The notes under the pieces are model-generated. The model did no database searches. It was not told where the DNA came from and worked only from the letters and a program-made list of their open reading frames with translations. Of a stretch of 64,000 nt of DNA, positions 43,791 through 52,712 are shown piece by piece. The stretch's first letter is position 1, and every line of letters begins with the position of its first letter. The translations under genes were made by a program, and so were the position numbers. The stretch covers positions 29,685-93,684 of the forward strand of contig DPDG01000062.1 of the NCBI GenBank assembly GCA_003526375.1. The letters are read 5' to 3'. Origin of the DNA: Lentisphaeria bacterium (lineage in GTDB: Bacteria > Verrucomicrobiota > Lentisphaeria > Victivallales > UBA1829).

Positions 43791-44939
43791 TCACCCCTGC
43801 AATGCACTCAGTATCCGTTCGCATCCCATTCCGTCGCCGTAGGGATTGACGGCGCGGCTCATGGATTGGTAATAATCCGGGTCGTCCGCAAGACGGGAGA
43901 CTTCATCAATGATCTTATCGTAATCCGTGCCGACAAGCTTCACTGTTCCCGCCTCCAGGGCTTCGGGACGCTCCGTCGTGTCGCGCATCACAAGGACAGG
44001 TTTGCCGAGTCCCGGCGCCTCCTCCTGGATGCCGCCGCTGTCCGTCAGTACAAGATAACTCTTTTCCATCAGATACACAAACGGAAGATAATCAAGAGGT
44101 TCGATGAAAAACATGTTGCCCGGAGGAGTCTCCCCGAACACTTCCCCGATAGGACGCCGGACGTTCGGGTTCAGATGCATCGGATATACAAAATCCATTT
44201 CAGGGTATTTCTCATTCAACGCCTTGATCGCGGAACACATCGAAAGAAAGCCGTCACCGAAGTTCTCGCGGCGATGCCCGGTGATCAGGACCAGGCGCTT
44301 CCCGTTCGCCAGGCGCTTTGTGTCGTATCCGGCAGACAGAAGCGCCTGATCCAGCTCCGCGCACATCGCATCGCTGGACGAGATTTTGGCAACCACCTGA
44401 TGCAGAGCGTCAATCACAGTATTTCCCGTGACGAAAATCCTGTCATCGGCAATGCCCTCCGCCAGCAGATTTTTCCGGCTCAGCTCCGTCGGGGCGAAAT
44501 GATAACCGGCAATCCGACCGGTGATCTGGCGGTTCATCTCCTCCGGCCACGGACTGTAAATATTATGAGTCCTCAGCCCCGCTTCGACATGCCCGACGGG
44601 AATCTGACGGTAAAATGCGGCAAGCGCCGCCGCGGTCGAGGTGGTGGTGTCCCCGTGAACAAGAACGATATCAGGATTCGATTCCTGCAGGACGTCGCGC
44701 ATCCCCAGCAGGACACGGCTCGTCACGTCATAAAGATCCTGCCCCTGCTTCATGATGTTCAGGTCATAATCCGGCGCAATCTCAAAGAGATGCAGCACCT
44801 GATCCAGCATCTGGCGGTGCTGACCGGTTACGCACACAACTGTCTGAAATGCATCGGGATGTTTCCGGAATTCTTTGACCAGAGGCGCCATCTTGATCGC
44901 CTCAGGACGCGTGCCGAATACAAGCATTACTTTTTTCAT
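43791..44939 (-). CDS. wecB: UDP-N-acetylglucosamine 2-epimerase, non-hydrolysing
   Basis: 382 residues, the usual length. VFGTRPEAIKMAPL is the family signature at the N-terminus; VHGDTTTSTAAALAAFY, HVEAGLRTHN, TGHRRENFGDG and LTDSGGIQEEAPGLGKPVLVMR complete it. It interconverts UDP-GlcNAc and UDP-ManNAc, so the polymer or its linker probably contains ManNAc or a derivative. A possible terminator lies upstream (44996-45019) between it and the NusG-like gene. Confidence 0.95.
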   Translation of the reverse strand: MKKVMLVFGTRPEAIKMAPLVKEFRKHPDAFQTVVCVTGQHRQMLDQVLHLFEIAPDYDLNIMKQGQDLYDVTSRVLLGMRDVLQESNPDIVLVHGDTTTSTAAALAAFYRQIPVGHVEAGLRTHNIYSPWPEEMNRQITGRIAGYHFAPTELSRKNLLAEGIADDRIFVTGNTVIDALHQVVAKISSSDAMCAELDQALLSAGYDTKRLANGKRLVLITGHRRENFGDGFLSMCSAIKALNEKYPEMDFVYPMHLNPNVRRPIGEVFGETPPGNMFFIEPLDYLPFVYLMEKSYLVLTDSGGIQEEAPGLGKPVLVMRDTTERPEALEAGTVKLVGTDYDKIIDEVSRLADDPDYYQSMSRAVNPYGDGMGCERILSALQG

Positions 44940-44995
44940 AGATAATATACTTTGATTTTGAAGATAAATTGCCGAAATATCAACTGCGATAATTC

Positions 44996-45019
44996 AAAAA
45001 AAGCTTCTGATCAGAAAAG
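44996..45019 (-). terminator. Possible terminator between the NusG-like gene and wecB
   Basis: On the minus strand a palindromic TTCTGATCAGAA core within CTTTTCTGATCAGAAGC is followed by seven T. The stem is short, so strength is uncertain. Position directly after a NusG/UpxY-like gene and before the capsule genes would suit antitermination control. Confidence 0.45.
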
Positions 45020-45090
45020 TTGAAGACGGAAAATATGAGAGAAAAAATTCTGCGGCGACAGCCGTCCCTGCTCAGACAAACGGAAAAATT

Positions 45091-45654
45091 TTATGCCAGT
45101 TCAAGGTCCAGAGCATCCAGTTCTGCGCTGATGGAATGTCCGAGCATATCCAGATTCACGGTCACTTTCATTGCGTTGTTACGACGCTTGACAACGGCAT
45201 AAATCCCCTGAAAAGGCCCGTTGATGATCTGAACCGGACATCCGGGCACAAGCTCCGGCTTTACCTCGATCGCCCGGGTGGCGGAAAGCAGTTCAAACTG
45301 ACGGATCACATTCAATTCGCAGATCAGTTCCTTTTCGGAAGACTCATCCATGAAAATGGTATTCAGGACATGATGGGAGAGCTTGAGATGTTTGCGCTCC
45401 TCCGTATTCACACAGCAGAAAACATAGCCGCGGAACATCGGATGCTGAACGATTTTCCTGCATCCCCGTGACAGTCCCATTTTCCGGATCAGCGGCAGAT
45501 AACTGCGGATACCGGAATTCTGCGTGAAATCAAACAGCCTGTGCTCCTGATTCGGTTTCGTATAAACCGGAGTCCAAAGCCGCCCTTCCATCTTGGCTAT
45601 GGCAGACTGAGACGGTTCATTCCTGTCCCGGCAAGGTTCTCCAAATGACTCCAT
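45091..45654 (-). CDS. NusG-like transcription antiterminator (RfaH/UpxY/LoaP type)
   Basis: 187 residues. The NGN domain is recognisable (WTPVYTKPNQEHRLFDFTQ, SYLPLIRKMGLSRG, HPMFRGYVFCCVN), and the C-terminal part has a KOW-like motif (VPGCPVQIINGPFQGIYAVVKR). It is too divergent to be the housekeeping NusG and is the first gene of a 17-kb polysaccharide operon, as UpxY and LoaP proteins are. These keep RNA polymerase going through long operons. AGGA precedes the ATG by seven bases. No ops/JUMPstart sequence was identified. Confidence 0.85.
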   Translation of the reverse strand: MESFGEPCRDRNEPSQSAIAKMEGRLWTPVYTKPNQEHRLFDFTQNSGIRSYLPLIRKMGLSRGCRKIVQHPMFRGYVFCCVNTEERKHLKLSHHVLNTIFMDESSEKELICELNVIRQFELLSATRAIEVKPELVPGCPVQIINGPFQGIYAVVKRRNNAMKVTVNLDMLGHSISAELDALDLELA

Positions 45655-45846
45655 TGCTGCATCCTGAAAAAATAAAACTCAACTGAAATAAGGAAACACT
45701 TGCGCCGGACGTCTTTCAAAATACGCCCCGCTCCAGAAGTATTCCATATCTGTTGAGCTCATCATATCAATCCATACGCAGGTTCAAATCTGCGCACGGT
45801 CTTCCGTTTTCCGCCATAAAAATCAAACAAATACAAGGAGGTATTC

Positions 45847-45969
45847 ATGTATGAAACAAAGCAAAATATAATACTCTCCAATGCCGTAGCTCTGTATCTG
45901 CTGTTCTCTCCTTTACGGCGGAACATCAGTACAGAATCTCAAGATATCATCCTACTGCGGGGAATATAA
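45847..45969 (+). CDS. Small 40-residue ORF with a very strong ribosome site
   Basis: ATG at 45847 is preceded by AAGGAGG at five-base spacing. The product is MYETKQNIILSNAVALYLLF followed by a basic-polar tail; the middle is hydrophobic and could be a short membrane segment. It lies between divergent polysaccharide and dinB genes. No family is recognised. The ribosome site is far stronger than those of most genes here, which is the main reason to list it. Confidence 0.5.
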   Translation: MYETKQNIILSNAVALYLLFSPLRRNISTESQDIILLRGI

Positions 45970-46205
45970 CATGGAAAAATAAAATTACAAGCTGTACAGG
46001 GATTTTTTCTCCCAAACCTGCATCAGTTTTTTTGAGTCGGAAATCCGGGCTCCGGTTCAGAAAAAAGGGAACAGCCGGATTTCATTGGCAAACCGGAAAA
46101 ACATCGGCGATACAAACCCTGAACAAAATGCTCTGCCGATACGATCCCGCCGTCCCGGCATCGAATGCACTTGATTTTTCGGAAAAAGAATCTATCTTCT
46201 CCTGT
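45970..46205. other. Spacer before dinB
   Basis: The dinB frame extends back to 46032, but that part is poor in family similarity and lacks a ribosome site, so it is treated as leader. I see no repeat, terminator or clear LexA-type site in it. Confidence 0.45.
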
Positions 46206-47312
46206 ATGGAAAAATTACGCAAGATCATACACGTCGATATGGACGCATTCTATGCGTCCGTGGAAATACGGGACAATCCCTCCTTACGCGGAAAGCCGGT
46301 GGTTGTAGGCGGAATGCCGAACAGCCGCGGGGTGGTCTGTACCTGCTCCTATGCGGCGCGGAAATTCGGGGTTCATTCGGCAATGCCGGCAAGCAGGGCG
46401 CACCAGCTCTGCCCGCAGGCGGTTTTCCTGCATCCGCGTTTCGAAGTCTACCGGGAGATTTCCCGGCAGATACGGAAAATATTTTTCGACTATACGGACC
46501 TTGTCGAGCCGCTCTCGCTGGATGAGGCGTATCTGGATGTCACATGCAACAAACGCGGCATTCCCTATGCCACGCGGACGGCGCGCGAAATCAAGGCGCG
46601 CATTTTCAAAGAGACGGGCGGGCTTACGGCTTCGGCAGGGGTTTCGTTCAACAAATTTTTCGCGAAAGTCGCTTCCGACCTCCAGAAACCCGACGGTCTC
46701 ACCGTGATTCCTCCGGACAAGGCGGAGGAACTGCTGGAAACTCTGCCGATCGGAAAATTTTACGGAGTCGGCAAAGTCACGGAAAAACATTTCCTGAAAA
46801 TCGGAATAAAAACAGGCGGCGATCTCAAGAAGCTTTCCAGACTTGAACTGATGCGGATGTTCGGCAAGACCGGCGAGTTTTATTATGAAATCGCGCGCGG
46901 AATCGACACGCGGGAGGTCGAGCCAAACCGGGAACGGAAATCACTGGGAACCGAAATCACATTCCAGAGCGATGTCACCGACCTGACTGAAATGATTCCG
47001 GTCATTCAGCAGCAGTCGCAGGAGGTTTCGGACGACCTGAAGAAAAAAGCGCTTGCGGGCAGGACGATCACCCTCAAGGTCAAATTTTTCGATTTCAAAA
47101 CCATCACACGCAGCCGCACGCTGGACTCTTATACGGACAATGCGGATGTCATCGCATCCGTCGCACGTGAACTGCTCCTCGCCAGCGATGCGGGGAAAAT
47201 CGCCGTAAGACTGCTGGGCGTCACGGTATCCAATTTCCCGGAGCTGGAGAAAATCGAAAGCCCGACCGGAGTCTGGCTCCAGCCGGAATTCGATTTCGGC
47301 GAAGAACTGTGA
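46206..47312 (+). CDS. dinB: DNA polymerase IV (Y-family)
   Basis: 368 residues from the ATG at 46206, where family similarity begins (IIHVDMDAFYASVEIRDNPS). Catalytic acidic residues are in DMDAFYAS and in SLDEAYLD (about residue 100-110); the steric-gate and thumb regions (TASAGVSFNKFFAKVASDLQKPDGL, GKFYGVGKVTEKHF) and the little-finger domain are present. It performs translesion synthesis. The C-terminus EFDFGEEL may hold a weak clamp-binding motif. The start lacks a good Shine-Dalgarno sequence. Confidence 0.93.
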   Translation: MEKLRKIIHVDMDAFYASVEIRDNPSLRGKPVVVGGMPNSRGVVCTCSYAARKFGVHSAMPASRAHQLCPQAVFLHPRFEVYREISRQIRKIFFDYTDLVEPLSLDEAYLDVTCNKRGIPYATRTAREIKARIFKETGGLTASAGVSFNKFFAKVASDLQKPDGLTVIPPDKAEELLETLPIGKFYGVGKVTEKHFLKIGIKTGGDLKKLSRLELMRMFGKTGEFYYEIARGIDTREVEPNRERKSLGTEITFQSDVTDLTEMIPVIQQQSQEVSDDLKKKALAGRTITLKVKFFDFKTITRSRTLDSYTDNADVIASVARELLLASDAGKIAVRLLGVTVSNFPELEKIESPTGVWLQPEFDFGEEL

Positions 47313-47318
47313 CGGACT

Positions 47319-48098
47319 TCACTGCGGAATGTCGTTGATATTCCAGCGGATCTGATCCAGAACCGCTTTCATCGCCCGGATTGTCGGCTGTGCAAATCCG
47401 TAACGAGGGTCGTAGCGATGAACCGCAAACAGAATCGCCGTTCCGAGAAGCGGGCAGAGAAAACGGTGCGGACGGCTGAACTTGCCGTTGCAGAGGTGGA
47501 TAAACGGAACTTTCAGTTCATGCCGCAGCAGCATCGTCGTGCGGACAGCCTCCGCCAACTCCGCCTCCGTATTGACGCAGGTCACGATCTTCACGACATC
47601 CGCGCCGCGCTTCTCCACTTCCAGCAGGTGCTCCACAACCTCCTCCGCAGTCCGGGCACATGCCATGTGGGAAGAAATCACGACATCACTGCCTTTCTCA
47701 TGAATCCTGCCGATCAGCCGTTTCTGTTTTTCCACCGCCACCGGATTGCACGTGATTTCCATGGGCGACGGGTCATACAGATCCCCCATCACATCAATCA
47801 TGGAAGCGCCGGCATCGGCGGCGGCAAGCAGCAGTTCCTGCCGTTCCTCATCGCCGGAATCCTTCCACATGTCGTTGCGGTAGAAGCAGAACATGAACGG
47901 CAGGCTGACGGAATCAATGACACCTTTCAATGAATCGCAATTCCGGAATTCCGGTTTCAAATCCTTGAGTTCCACCGTGATGCCCTGCGCGCCGTCCGCC
48001 TCCGCTCCTCTCGCTTCCGCGATCAGCTCGCCGGGAGTCTGCCCCGCCATGATGCCGCTGATCACCGGATACGGTTTGTGCAGAAAAGAAAGTCTCAT
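47319..48098 (-). CDS. Type I 3-dehydroquinate dehydratase-like protein
   Basis: 259 residues. Class I aldolase-type dehydroquinase motifs: ITVELKDLKPEF (Glu), MFCFYRND (Arg), VVISSHMACA with the catalytic His, ADVVKIVTCVNT with the Schiff-base Lys, and KFSRPHRFLCPLLGTAILFAVH with the substrate-binding Arg. It would dehydrate 3-dehydroquinate to dehydroshikimate. No other shikimate gene is present; the neighbours are sugar-type oxidoreductases. A catabolic role (quinate/cyclitol) or a different substrate is therefore likely, and aroD as a symbol is withheld. Confidence 0.8.
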   Translation of the reverse strand: MRLSFLHKPYPVISGIMAGQTPGELIAEARGAEADGAQGITVELKDLKPEFRNCDSLKGVIDSVSLPFMFCFYRNDMWKDSGDEERQELLLAAADAGASMIDVMGDLYDPSPMEITCNPVAVEKQKRLIGRIHEKGSDVVISSHMACARTAEEVVEHLLEVEKRGADVVKIVTCVNTEAELAEAVRTTMLLRHELKVPFIHLCNGKFSRPHRFLCPLLGTAILFAVHRYDPRYGFAQPTIRAMKAVLDQIRWNINDIPQ

Positions 48099-48112
48099 CG
48101 CCGCCTCCTTTG

Positions 48113-49069
48113 TCAGAATGTCAGTACGACCTTGCCGATATTTTCCGCACGCCGGAGCACACCGTGCGCCTGTTCGACCTCCCGGATCGGAAACACAGCA
48201 TGAATATTCGTGATGAGTTTACGCGCGGTGAACAGCGGCCACAACTCCTTCTGCAAAGCCCGGAGAATCCGGCTCTTTTCCTCGGAGGTGCGGCTGCGCA
48301 GCGTACTTCCGATCAGGAGGATCCGCTTGCGCCAGACCGTTTCCAGATTAATCACGGTCTCCGCCCCGCCCATCGTCGCAATCATGATCCAGCGTCCGCC
48401 GAACACCATGTGGCGGAAGCACTCTCCCATCTGTTTTCCGCCGATGCAGTCCAGGGCGACCGTCGGCGGATGCGCCTCTATGACCGGACGCACGTCCTCC
48501 GTGCGGTAATCCAGCACATAATCGGCGCCGAGCTTCCGGACGAACTCCGCTTTCGCCGGAGAATCAATCGTCGTGATCACCTCCGCACCCATCTGTTTGG
48601 CGAACTGAATCGCGGCAAGCCCCACGCCGCTCGCGCCCGCCTGCATGTAGAAGACATCTCCCGGTTTCATACCCCCCGCCTCCTGCTGCAGATTCAGATA
48701 AACCGTGCTCCAGACCTCCGGCAGGGATGCGGCTTCGACCATCGACAGCCCCTCCGGGACCGGAATCACCATTCCGGCAGGAGCCGTCACCAGTTCCGAA
48801 TAGCCGCCTCCGCCGAGGAGCGCGCAGACTTTATCCCCCGTCCTGACTGCGGCATCCGCCGGAGCCTCAAGCACCTCGCCGGAAACCTCCAGCCCGCACC
48901 ACTGCGGCCACTCCGGCGGCGAGGCATAACAGCCGTCCTTCTGCATCAGATCCGCGCGATTGACCGCCGCGGCATGGACTTTAATGAGCACTTCGCTCTC
49001 TCTGCGCACAGGATCGGGAACCTCAGTCCAGAGAAAATTTCTGTTTCCGTCAAGAATCATTGCATACAT
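48113..49069 (-). CDS. MDR-family NADPH:quinone reductase-like dehydrogenase
   Basis: 318 residues from the ATG at 49069, with GGAGG seven bases upstream (inside the stop of the previous gene). The GroES-like part has VNRADLMQKDGCYASPPEWP, and the Rossmann part MQAGASGVGLAAIQFAKQMGAEV. It has no zinc ligands, so it is the quinone-oxidoreductase type (PIG3-like). Substrate in this operon is unknown. Confidence 0.85.
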   Translation of the reverse strand: MYAMILDGNRNFLWTEVPDPVRRESEVLIKVHAAAVNRADLMQKDGCYASPPEWPQWCGLEVSGEVLEAPADAAVRTGDKVCALLGGGGYSELVTAPAGMVIPVPEGLSMVEAASLPEVWSTVYLNLQQEAGGMKPGDVFYMQAGASGVGLAAIQFAKQMGAEVITTIDSPAKAEFVRKLGADYVLDYRTEDVRPVIEAHPPTVALDCIGGKQMGECFRHMVFGGRWIMIATMGGAETVINLETVWRKRILLIGSTLRSRTSEEKSRILRALQKELWPLFTARKLITNIHAVFPIREVEQAHGVLRRAENIGKVVLTF

Positions 49070-49073
49070 CGCA

Positions 49074-50087
49074 TTACCTCCATTGGGTATATCCGGAAGC
49101 CGCCAGAAGGACTTTTTCAACCAGATAGTCGTGTTCATAAGTATAAGGATTCTGAATCTCGCCGCGGATCATCCCCGCCAGCTCCGCCAGCTGTTCCACA
49201 TAACGGTCCCTGCGGATACCGAAATCCAGCACATGGTTTCCGGCGGCATACGGCCCCCTGTCTTCCGTAAGCGACATTTTCAGCAGCAGCGCCTCATCGT
49301 CGAACCGTTCCAGCGGACAAAGTTCGACCCAGCCTTTCGTCCCGGAGATTTTCAGCCTGCGCCGCGGCAGGACACCTCTGCTGCAACACCGCAGAATCAC
49401 GGTCGCATAAGGATATTCCAGAACCGTCATGCAGTTGTTTTTGATCGCCGGGGAAACATCGGGAGTCGATTTCAGGAACGGCATGATATGTTCCGGCGCA
49501 CCCATCATGGCGACAACGAAATCGATCAGATGGCACCCGAGGTTGAACATGATACCGCCCCTGAAGCGCCCGAGATACTCCTGATAAGGCTCCCCGCCGT
49601 AACTGTGGTTCATGTCCGCCTCGACCTCGAAAATATCCCCGAGCCAGTTCTCCTTCACGATTTTCAGGCAGAACTGAAACGCCGGGTTGCCGCGGAACAT
49701 ATACCCCATCTGGAGCGGCAGGTTCTTCGCCCGGCATCCGTCGAGCAGTTTTCCGAACAGCGTCAGATCCTCGCCGGCGGGTTTGTCCAGATGCATCGGC
49801 AGATTGTGCTCCATGCAGCGGATCGCAGTCGGAACCAGCTCCGTATTCGGGACTTCCACAACAACGCCCTGCAGTCCGGGGTATCGGAACACCTCCTCCT
49901 CGGTCATTCTTCTCAACCCCTCGAAATGCTCCATTCCGTTCGGAAATTTCGGCGCCGCCGTCGCGCTGTCATCGACCACTCCGACGATTTCATAGACGTC
50001 GGACATCTGCCGCAGGGTGATGATCTTTCCCGCCGCATGTTCATGCGAAACACCGATCTGTGCAATTTTGATCCTCTCCATTTCCAT
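49074..50087 (-). CDS. Gfo/Idh/MocA family oxidoreductase
   Basis: 337 residues from the ATG at 50087; the next ATG, two codons on, has better ribosome-site spacing (GGGAG). KIAQIGVSHEHAAGKI is a variant of the usual GxGxxG start, followed by the N-terminal Rossmann fold and HLDKPAGEDLTLFGKLLDG, the EKP-equivalent motif carrying the lysine. RFRGGIMFNLGCHLIDFVVAMMG supplies the substrate-domain residues G-C-H-x-x-D. These enzymes oxidise sugars, inositols or their derivatives with NAD(P). Confidence 0.86.
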   Translation of the reverse strand: MEMERIKIAQIGVSHEHAAGKIITLRQMSDVYEIVGVVDDSATAAPKFPNGMEHFEGLRRMTEEEVFRYPGLQGVVVEVPNTELVPTAIRCMEHNLPMHLDKPAGEDLTLFGKLLDGCRAKNLPLQMGYMFRGNPAFQFCLKIVKENWLGDIFEVEADMNHSYGGEPYQEYLGRFRGGIMFNLGCHLIDFVVAMMGAPEHIMPFLKSTPDVSPAIKNNCMTVLEYPYATVILRCCSRGVLPRRRLKISGTKGWVELCPLERFDDEALLLKMSLTEDRGPYAAGNHVLDFGIRRDRYVEQLAELAGMIRGEIQNPYTYEHDYLVEKVLLAASGYTQWR

Positions 50088-50097
50088 CTTCTCCCTG

Positions 50098-51114
50098 TCA
50101 GTCAGAATATTGTTTCCAGTCAAACACGATTCCGAGCGGCGGATTCTTCGCCGTGATCAGGCGTTCATAGACATCCCGCGCCTTTTCCGGCGAGACGATT
50201 TCAGAGATCAGCGGGCGAACCTGCATTTTGCCGACCGCCAGAAGTTGCAGGAACGTGCGGTAATCATCATGCTCGGTCCATTGCCCGGGACGCGATTCAA
50301 AACGCGGGCGGTTCCATGTATTCGCCCCGATCAACGTCACGCCGGGACAATGCACGTCCTGATAAAAGTCGATGGCGGCGTCAGGCACTCTGGTGCATCC
50401 GAGAAGCGAAATCCGCCCTTCCCGCGCCACATATTTCAACGCCTGTTTCAGAGCCGCTGCAACGCCGGTCACTTCAACTACCGCGTTGACGCCTCTGCCG
50501 CCGGTCGCCTCCCTGACCTGCTCCGCAAAGTCCGCATCCGCCGGATTCAGCGCCAGATCCGCGCCGAGCTTCAAAGCAAGAGCACGCCGTGCCGGATCAT
50601 AGTCCGACACCAGAAGCGGAACCGCGCCGGAAAGGGCGGCAATCTGAAGTGCAATCACCCCAAGAATCCCCTGCCCCGCGATCATGACCGATTCCCCGAT
50701 CTCAAGCCGCAGACGGCGGATGCCCAGCAGTGGAAAAGAGACGATATGGGCGAATGCCGCATCCAGCAGGTCGATGGAGTCATCCGTGATTTTGAAAACC
50801 GTATCCGCCTTTCTGACGGTATGGGAACGGTGCCCGCCCCACGTAATCAGAACGCGGTCCCCGGCTTTCAGATTCGTAACCTCGCTTCCCGCCGCGGCGA
50901 CATATCCTGATGCACTGTATCCGGGATAAAAAGGAAAATGCTGTCCCGGATTGTTGGACTGCCCGATGATCCACGCACGTTCCGTTCCCGCGCTGATCAC
51001 GCTGTATTCATTTTTCAGCAGAACCTCGTCCGGCTTCAGTGTCTGCGGATCATACTCCGCAGTTTTCAGCGCAACGTTTCCGGGAGATTCCGCGACGACA
51101 TAGGAAATTTTCAT
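50098..51114 (-). CDS. MDR-family alcohol dehydrogenase-like protein
   Basis: 338 residues: VLLKNEYSVISAGTERAWIIG in the GroES-like domain, PFYPGYSASGYVAAAGSEV, and the nucleotide fold around VMIAGQGILGVIALQIAALSGA. The zinc-binding cysteines are not seen, as in the GTER-type subgroup found with sugar and inositol genes. It is likely to act on a polyol. It lies 20 bp after the SDR gene. Confidence 0.83.
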   Translation of the reverse strand: MKISYVVAESPGNVALKTAEYDPQTLKPDEVLLKNEYSVISAGTERAWIIGQSNNPGQHFPFYPGYSASGYVAAAGSEVTNLKAGDRVLITWGGHRSHTVRKADTVFKITDDSIDLLDAAFAHIVSFPLLGIRRLRLEIGESVMIAGQGILGVIALQIAALSGAVPLLVSDYDPARRALALKLGADLALNPADADFAEQVREATGGRGVNAVVEVTGVAAALKQALKYVAREGRISLLGCTRVPDAAIDFYQDVHCPGVTLIGANTWNRPRFESRPGQWTEHDDYRTFLQLLAVGKMQVRPLISEIVSPEKARDVYERLITAKNPPLGIVFDWKQYSD

Positions 51115-51134
51115 CCCGACCTCCTTTACCTCGT

Positions 51135-51887
51135 TCAGAAACGCCCGGCGGCACAGCTCCGGCCGCCGTCAATCAGGTAATTGCATCCGGTAATAAACGA
51201 ACCTTTGTCCGAACAGACGTACAGGATCAGGTTCACAATCTCCTCCGGTTCCGCCGCCCGTCCGAGAAGCGTCCGCATGTTCGCCATCGCCGCGCGTGTC
51301 AGAACGGGACCGGGAGAAATACAGACGGAACGCACGCCGTGTTCCGCGCCATAGTTCGCAATTCCCTGGCTCAATCCGATCATACCGCATTTCGAGGCAG
51401 TGTAATCAAGGCACGCACCGCCGCTGACACCGTCGATCGAGCCCATGTTGATGATGACGCCGTAATTCTGTTCGAACATCCGCCCCAGCACCGCACGGAC
51501 AAAAAGGACGGCGCCCTTCAGGTTCACATCCACCCCCCATTCGATGCTCTCCGGCGAGGCATTCACAAAACCGCCGCTCTGTTTGCAGACTCGCTGGGAA
51601 CATCCTCCGGCGGAATTCATCAGATAATCAATCCTGCCGAACTTCTCCATTGCAATATCCGCGGCATTCTGAATCTCCTCATACTTCCGCACATCGACCT
51701 TGACGCCGACCGCGCTCCCCCCTTTCCGGCGGATTTCCCCGGCGGCTGCCTGAACCGCATCTTCATTCACATCGGTCAATACGACATTCGCCCCCTGCTC
51801 CGCCATTTTCTGCAAAAAAAGCAGAGCCATCCCCGAAGCGGCTCCCGTCGCAATCGCTGTTTTTCCTTTGAATTCCGGATACTCCAT
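51135..51887 (-). CDS. Short-chain dehydrogenase/reductase
   Basis: 250 residues. The cofactor loop is TGAASGMALLFLQ, where the third glycine of TGxxxGxG is alanine, a deviation that usually weakens but does not abolish NAD binding. NSAGG replaces the NNAG motif; YTASKCGMIGLSQ holds the Tyr-x3-Lys; C-terminal CNYLIDGGRSC is usual. One of two adjacent SDRs in the operon, possibly acting on successive intermediates of a sugar or cyclitol. Confidence 0.87.
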   Translation of the reverse strand: MEYPEFKGKTAIATGAASGMALLFLQKMAEQGANVVLTDVNEDAVQAAAGEIRRKGGSAVGVKVDVRKYEEIQNAADIAMEKFGRIDYLMNSAGGCSQRVCKQSGGFVNASPESIEWGVDVNLKGAVLFVRAVLGRMFEQNYGVIINMGSIDGVSGGACLDYTASKCGMIGLSQGIANYGAEHGVRSVCISPGPVLTRAAMANMRTLLGRAAEPEEIVNLILYVCSDKGSFITGCNYLIDGGRSCAAGRF

Positions 51888-51905
51888 TGCGTTCCTCCTT
51901 GTCTT

Positions 51906-52661
51906 TCATTCATTCCAACTGGCATTCTTCGGGCCGATCACGCGCCCGCCGTCCACCATGTAATTGCTTCCCGTAATGAAATCCGCTTCCGGCGAAGCAA
52001 GATACACAACCATATTCGAGATATCCGACGCAGTTCCCGTTCTGCCGAGCCATGTGCCCTCACACGGCTTCGCCTCTCCCCCGATCATTCCCGGAGAGAT
52101 GCAGTTGACTGTAATCCCGTATTTCCCCACTTCCATGGCGACGGTTTCACTGAACATGATCACTCCGCCTTTGGAAGCCGCATAATCCGCCCACCCGGGA
52201 AGCCCGGACACTCCGGCAATCGAGGCAATATTGATGATTCTGCCGTATCTGCGCGCAATCATTCCGCCGAGTGCCTGCCGGGTGCAGATCATGGTGCCGA
52301 ACAGATTCACTTCGATCAGTCTTTTCCAGTATTCTTCCGCCGTCCGGTGGAACGCCTCGCTTTTCCCGCGGACGACTCCCGCGTTATTCACCAGAATATC
52401 CACCGGCCCCAGCCGCCGTTCCACATCCTGAAACACGGATGCCGCTTCCCGGCTGTCCGTAATGTCAAGTTTTTCCACAACGGCTTTTCCGCCGCCGGCG
52501 GCAATCTCCCTTACAAGCCCGTTGAGCTCATCCGATATGACAATATCGGCGGCGGCGACGCCTGCACCGGCTTCGGCAAGGCGCCGCACCGTATCGCGCC
52601 CGATCAGTCCGCCCGCCCCCGTAACCAGTGCTACTTTTCCATGCAACTTTTTTTCCATCAT
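51906..52661 (-). CDS. Short-chain dehydrogenase/reductase
   Basis: 251 residues from the ATG at 52661 (GGGAGAATC upstream). TGAGGLIGRDTVR is the cofactor loop, VNNAGVVRG the NNAG motif, NIASIAGVSG the Ser region and YAASKGGVIMFSE the catalytic pair. C-terminus SNYMVDGGRVIG. Classic SDR, most like glucose or gluconate dehydrogenases in general layout. It is 18 bp from the next SDR gene. Confidence 0.88.
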   Translation of the reverse strand: MMEKKLHGKVALVTGAGGLIGRDTVRRLAEAGAGVAAADIVISDELNGLVREIAAGGGKAVVEKLDITDSREAASVFQDVERRLGPVDILVNNAGVVRGKSEAFHRTAEEYWKRLIEVNLFGTMICTRQALGGMIARRYGRIINIASIAGVSGLPGWADYAASKGGVIMFSETVAMEVGKYGITVNCISPGMIGGEAKPCEGTWLGRTGTASDISNMVVYLASPEADFITGSNYMVDGGRVIGPKNASWNE

Positions 52662-52712
52662 GATTCTCCCTGCTCCAATGATTTCAGATGACATGATTCC
52701 CTTCCTGCAAAG

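Noticed and set aside
45777..45794. CGCAGGTTCAAATCTGCG, which looks like a tRNA T-arm and loop
   Set aside because: The loop has one base too many for a T-loop with this stem, no acceptor stem or CCA follows at the right distance, and no D- or anticodon arm is found upstream.
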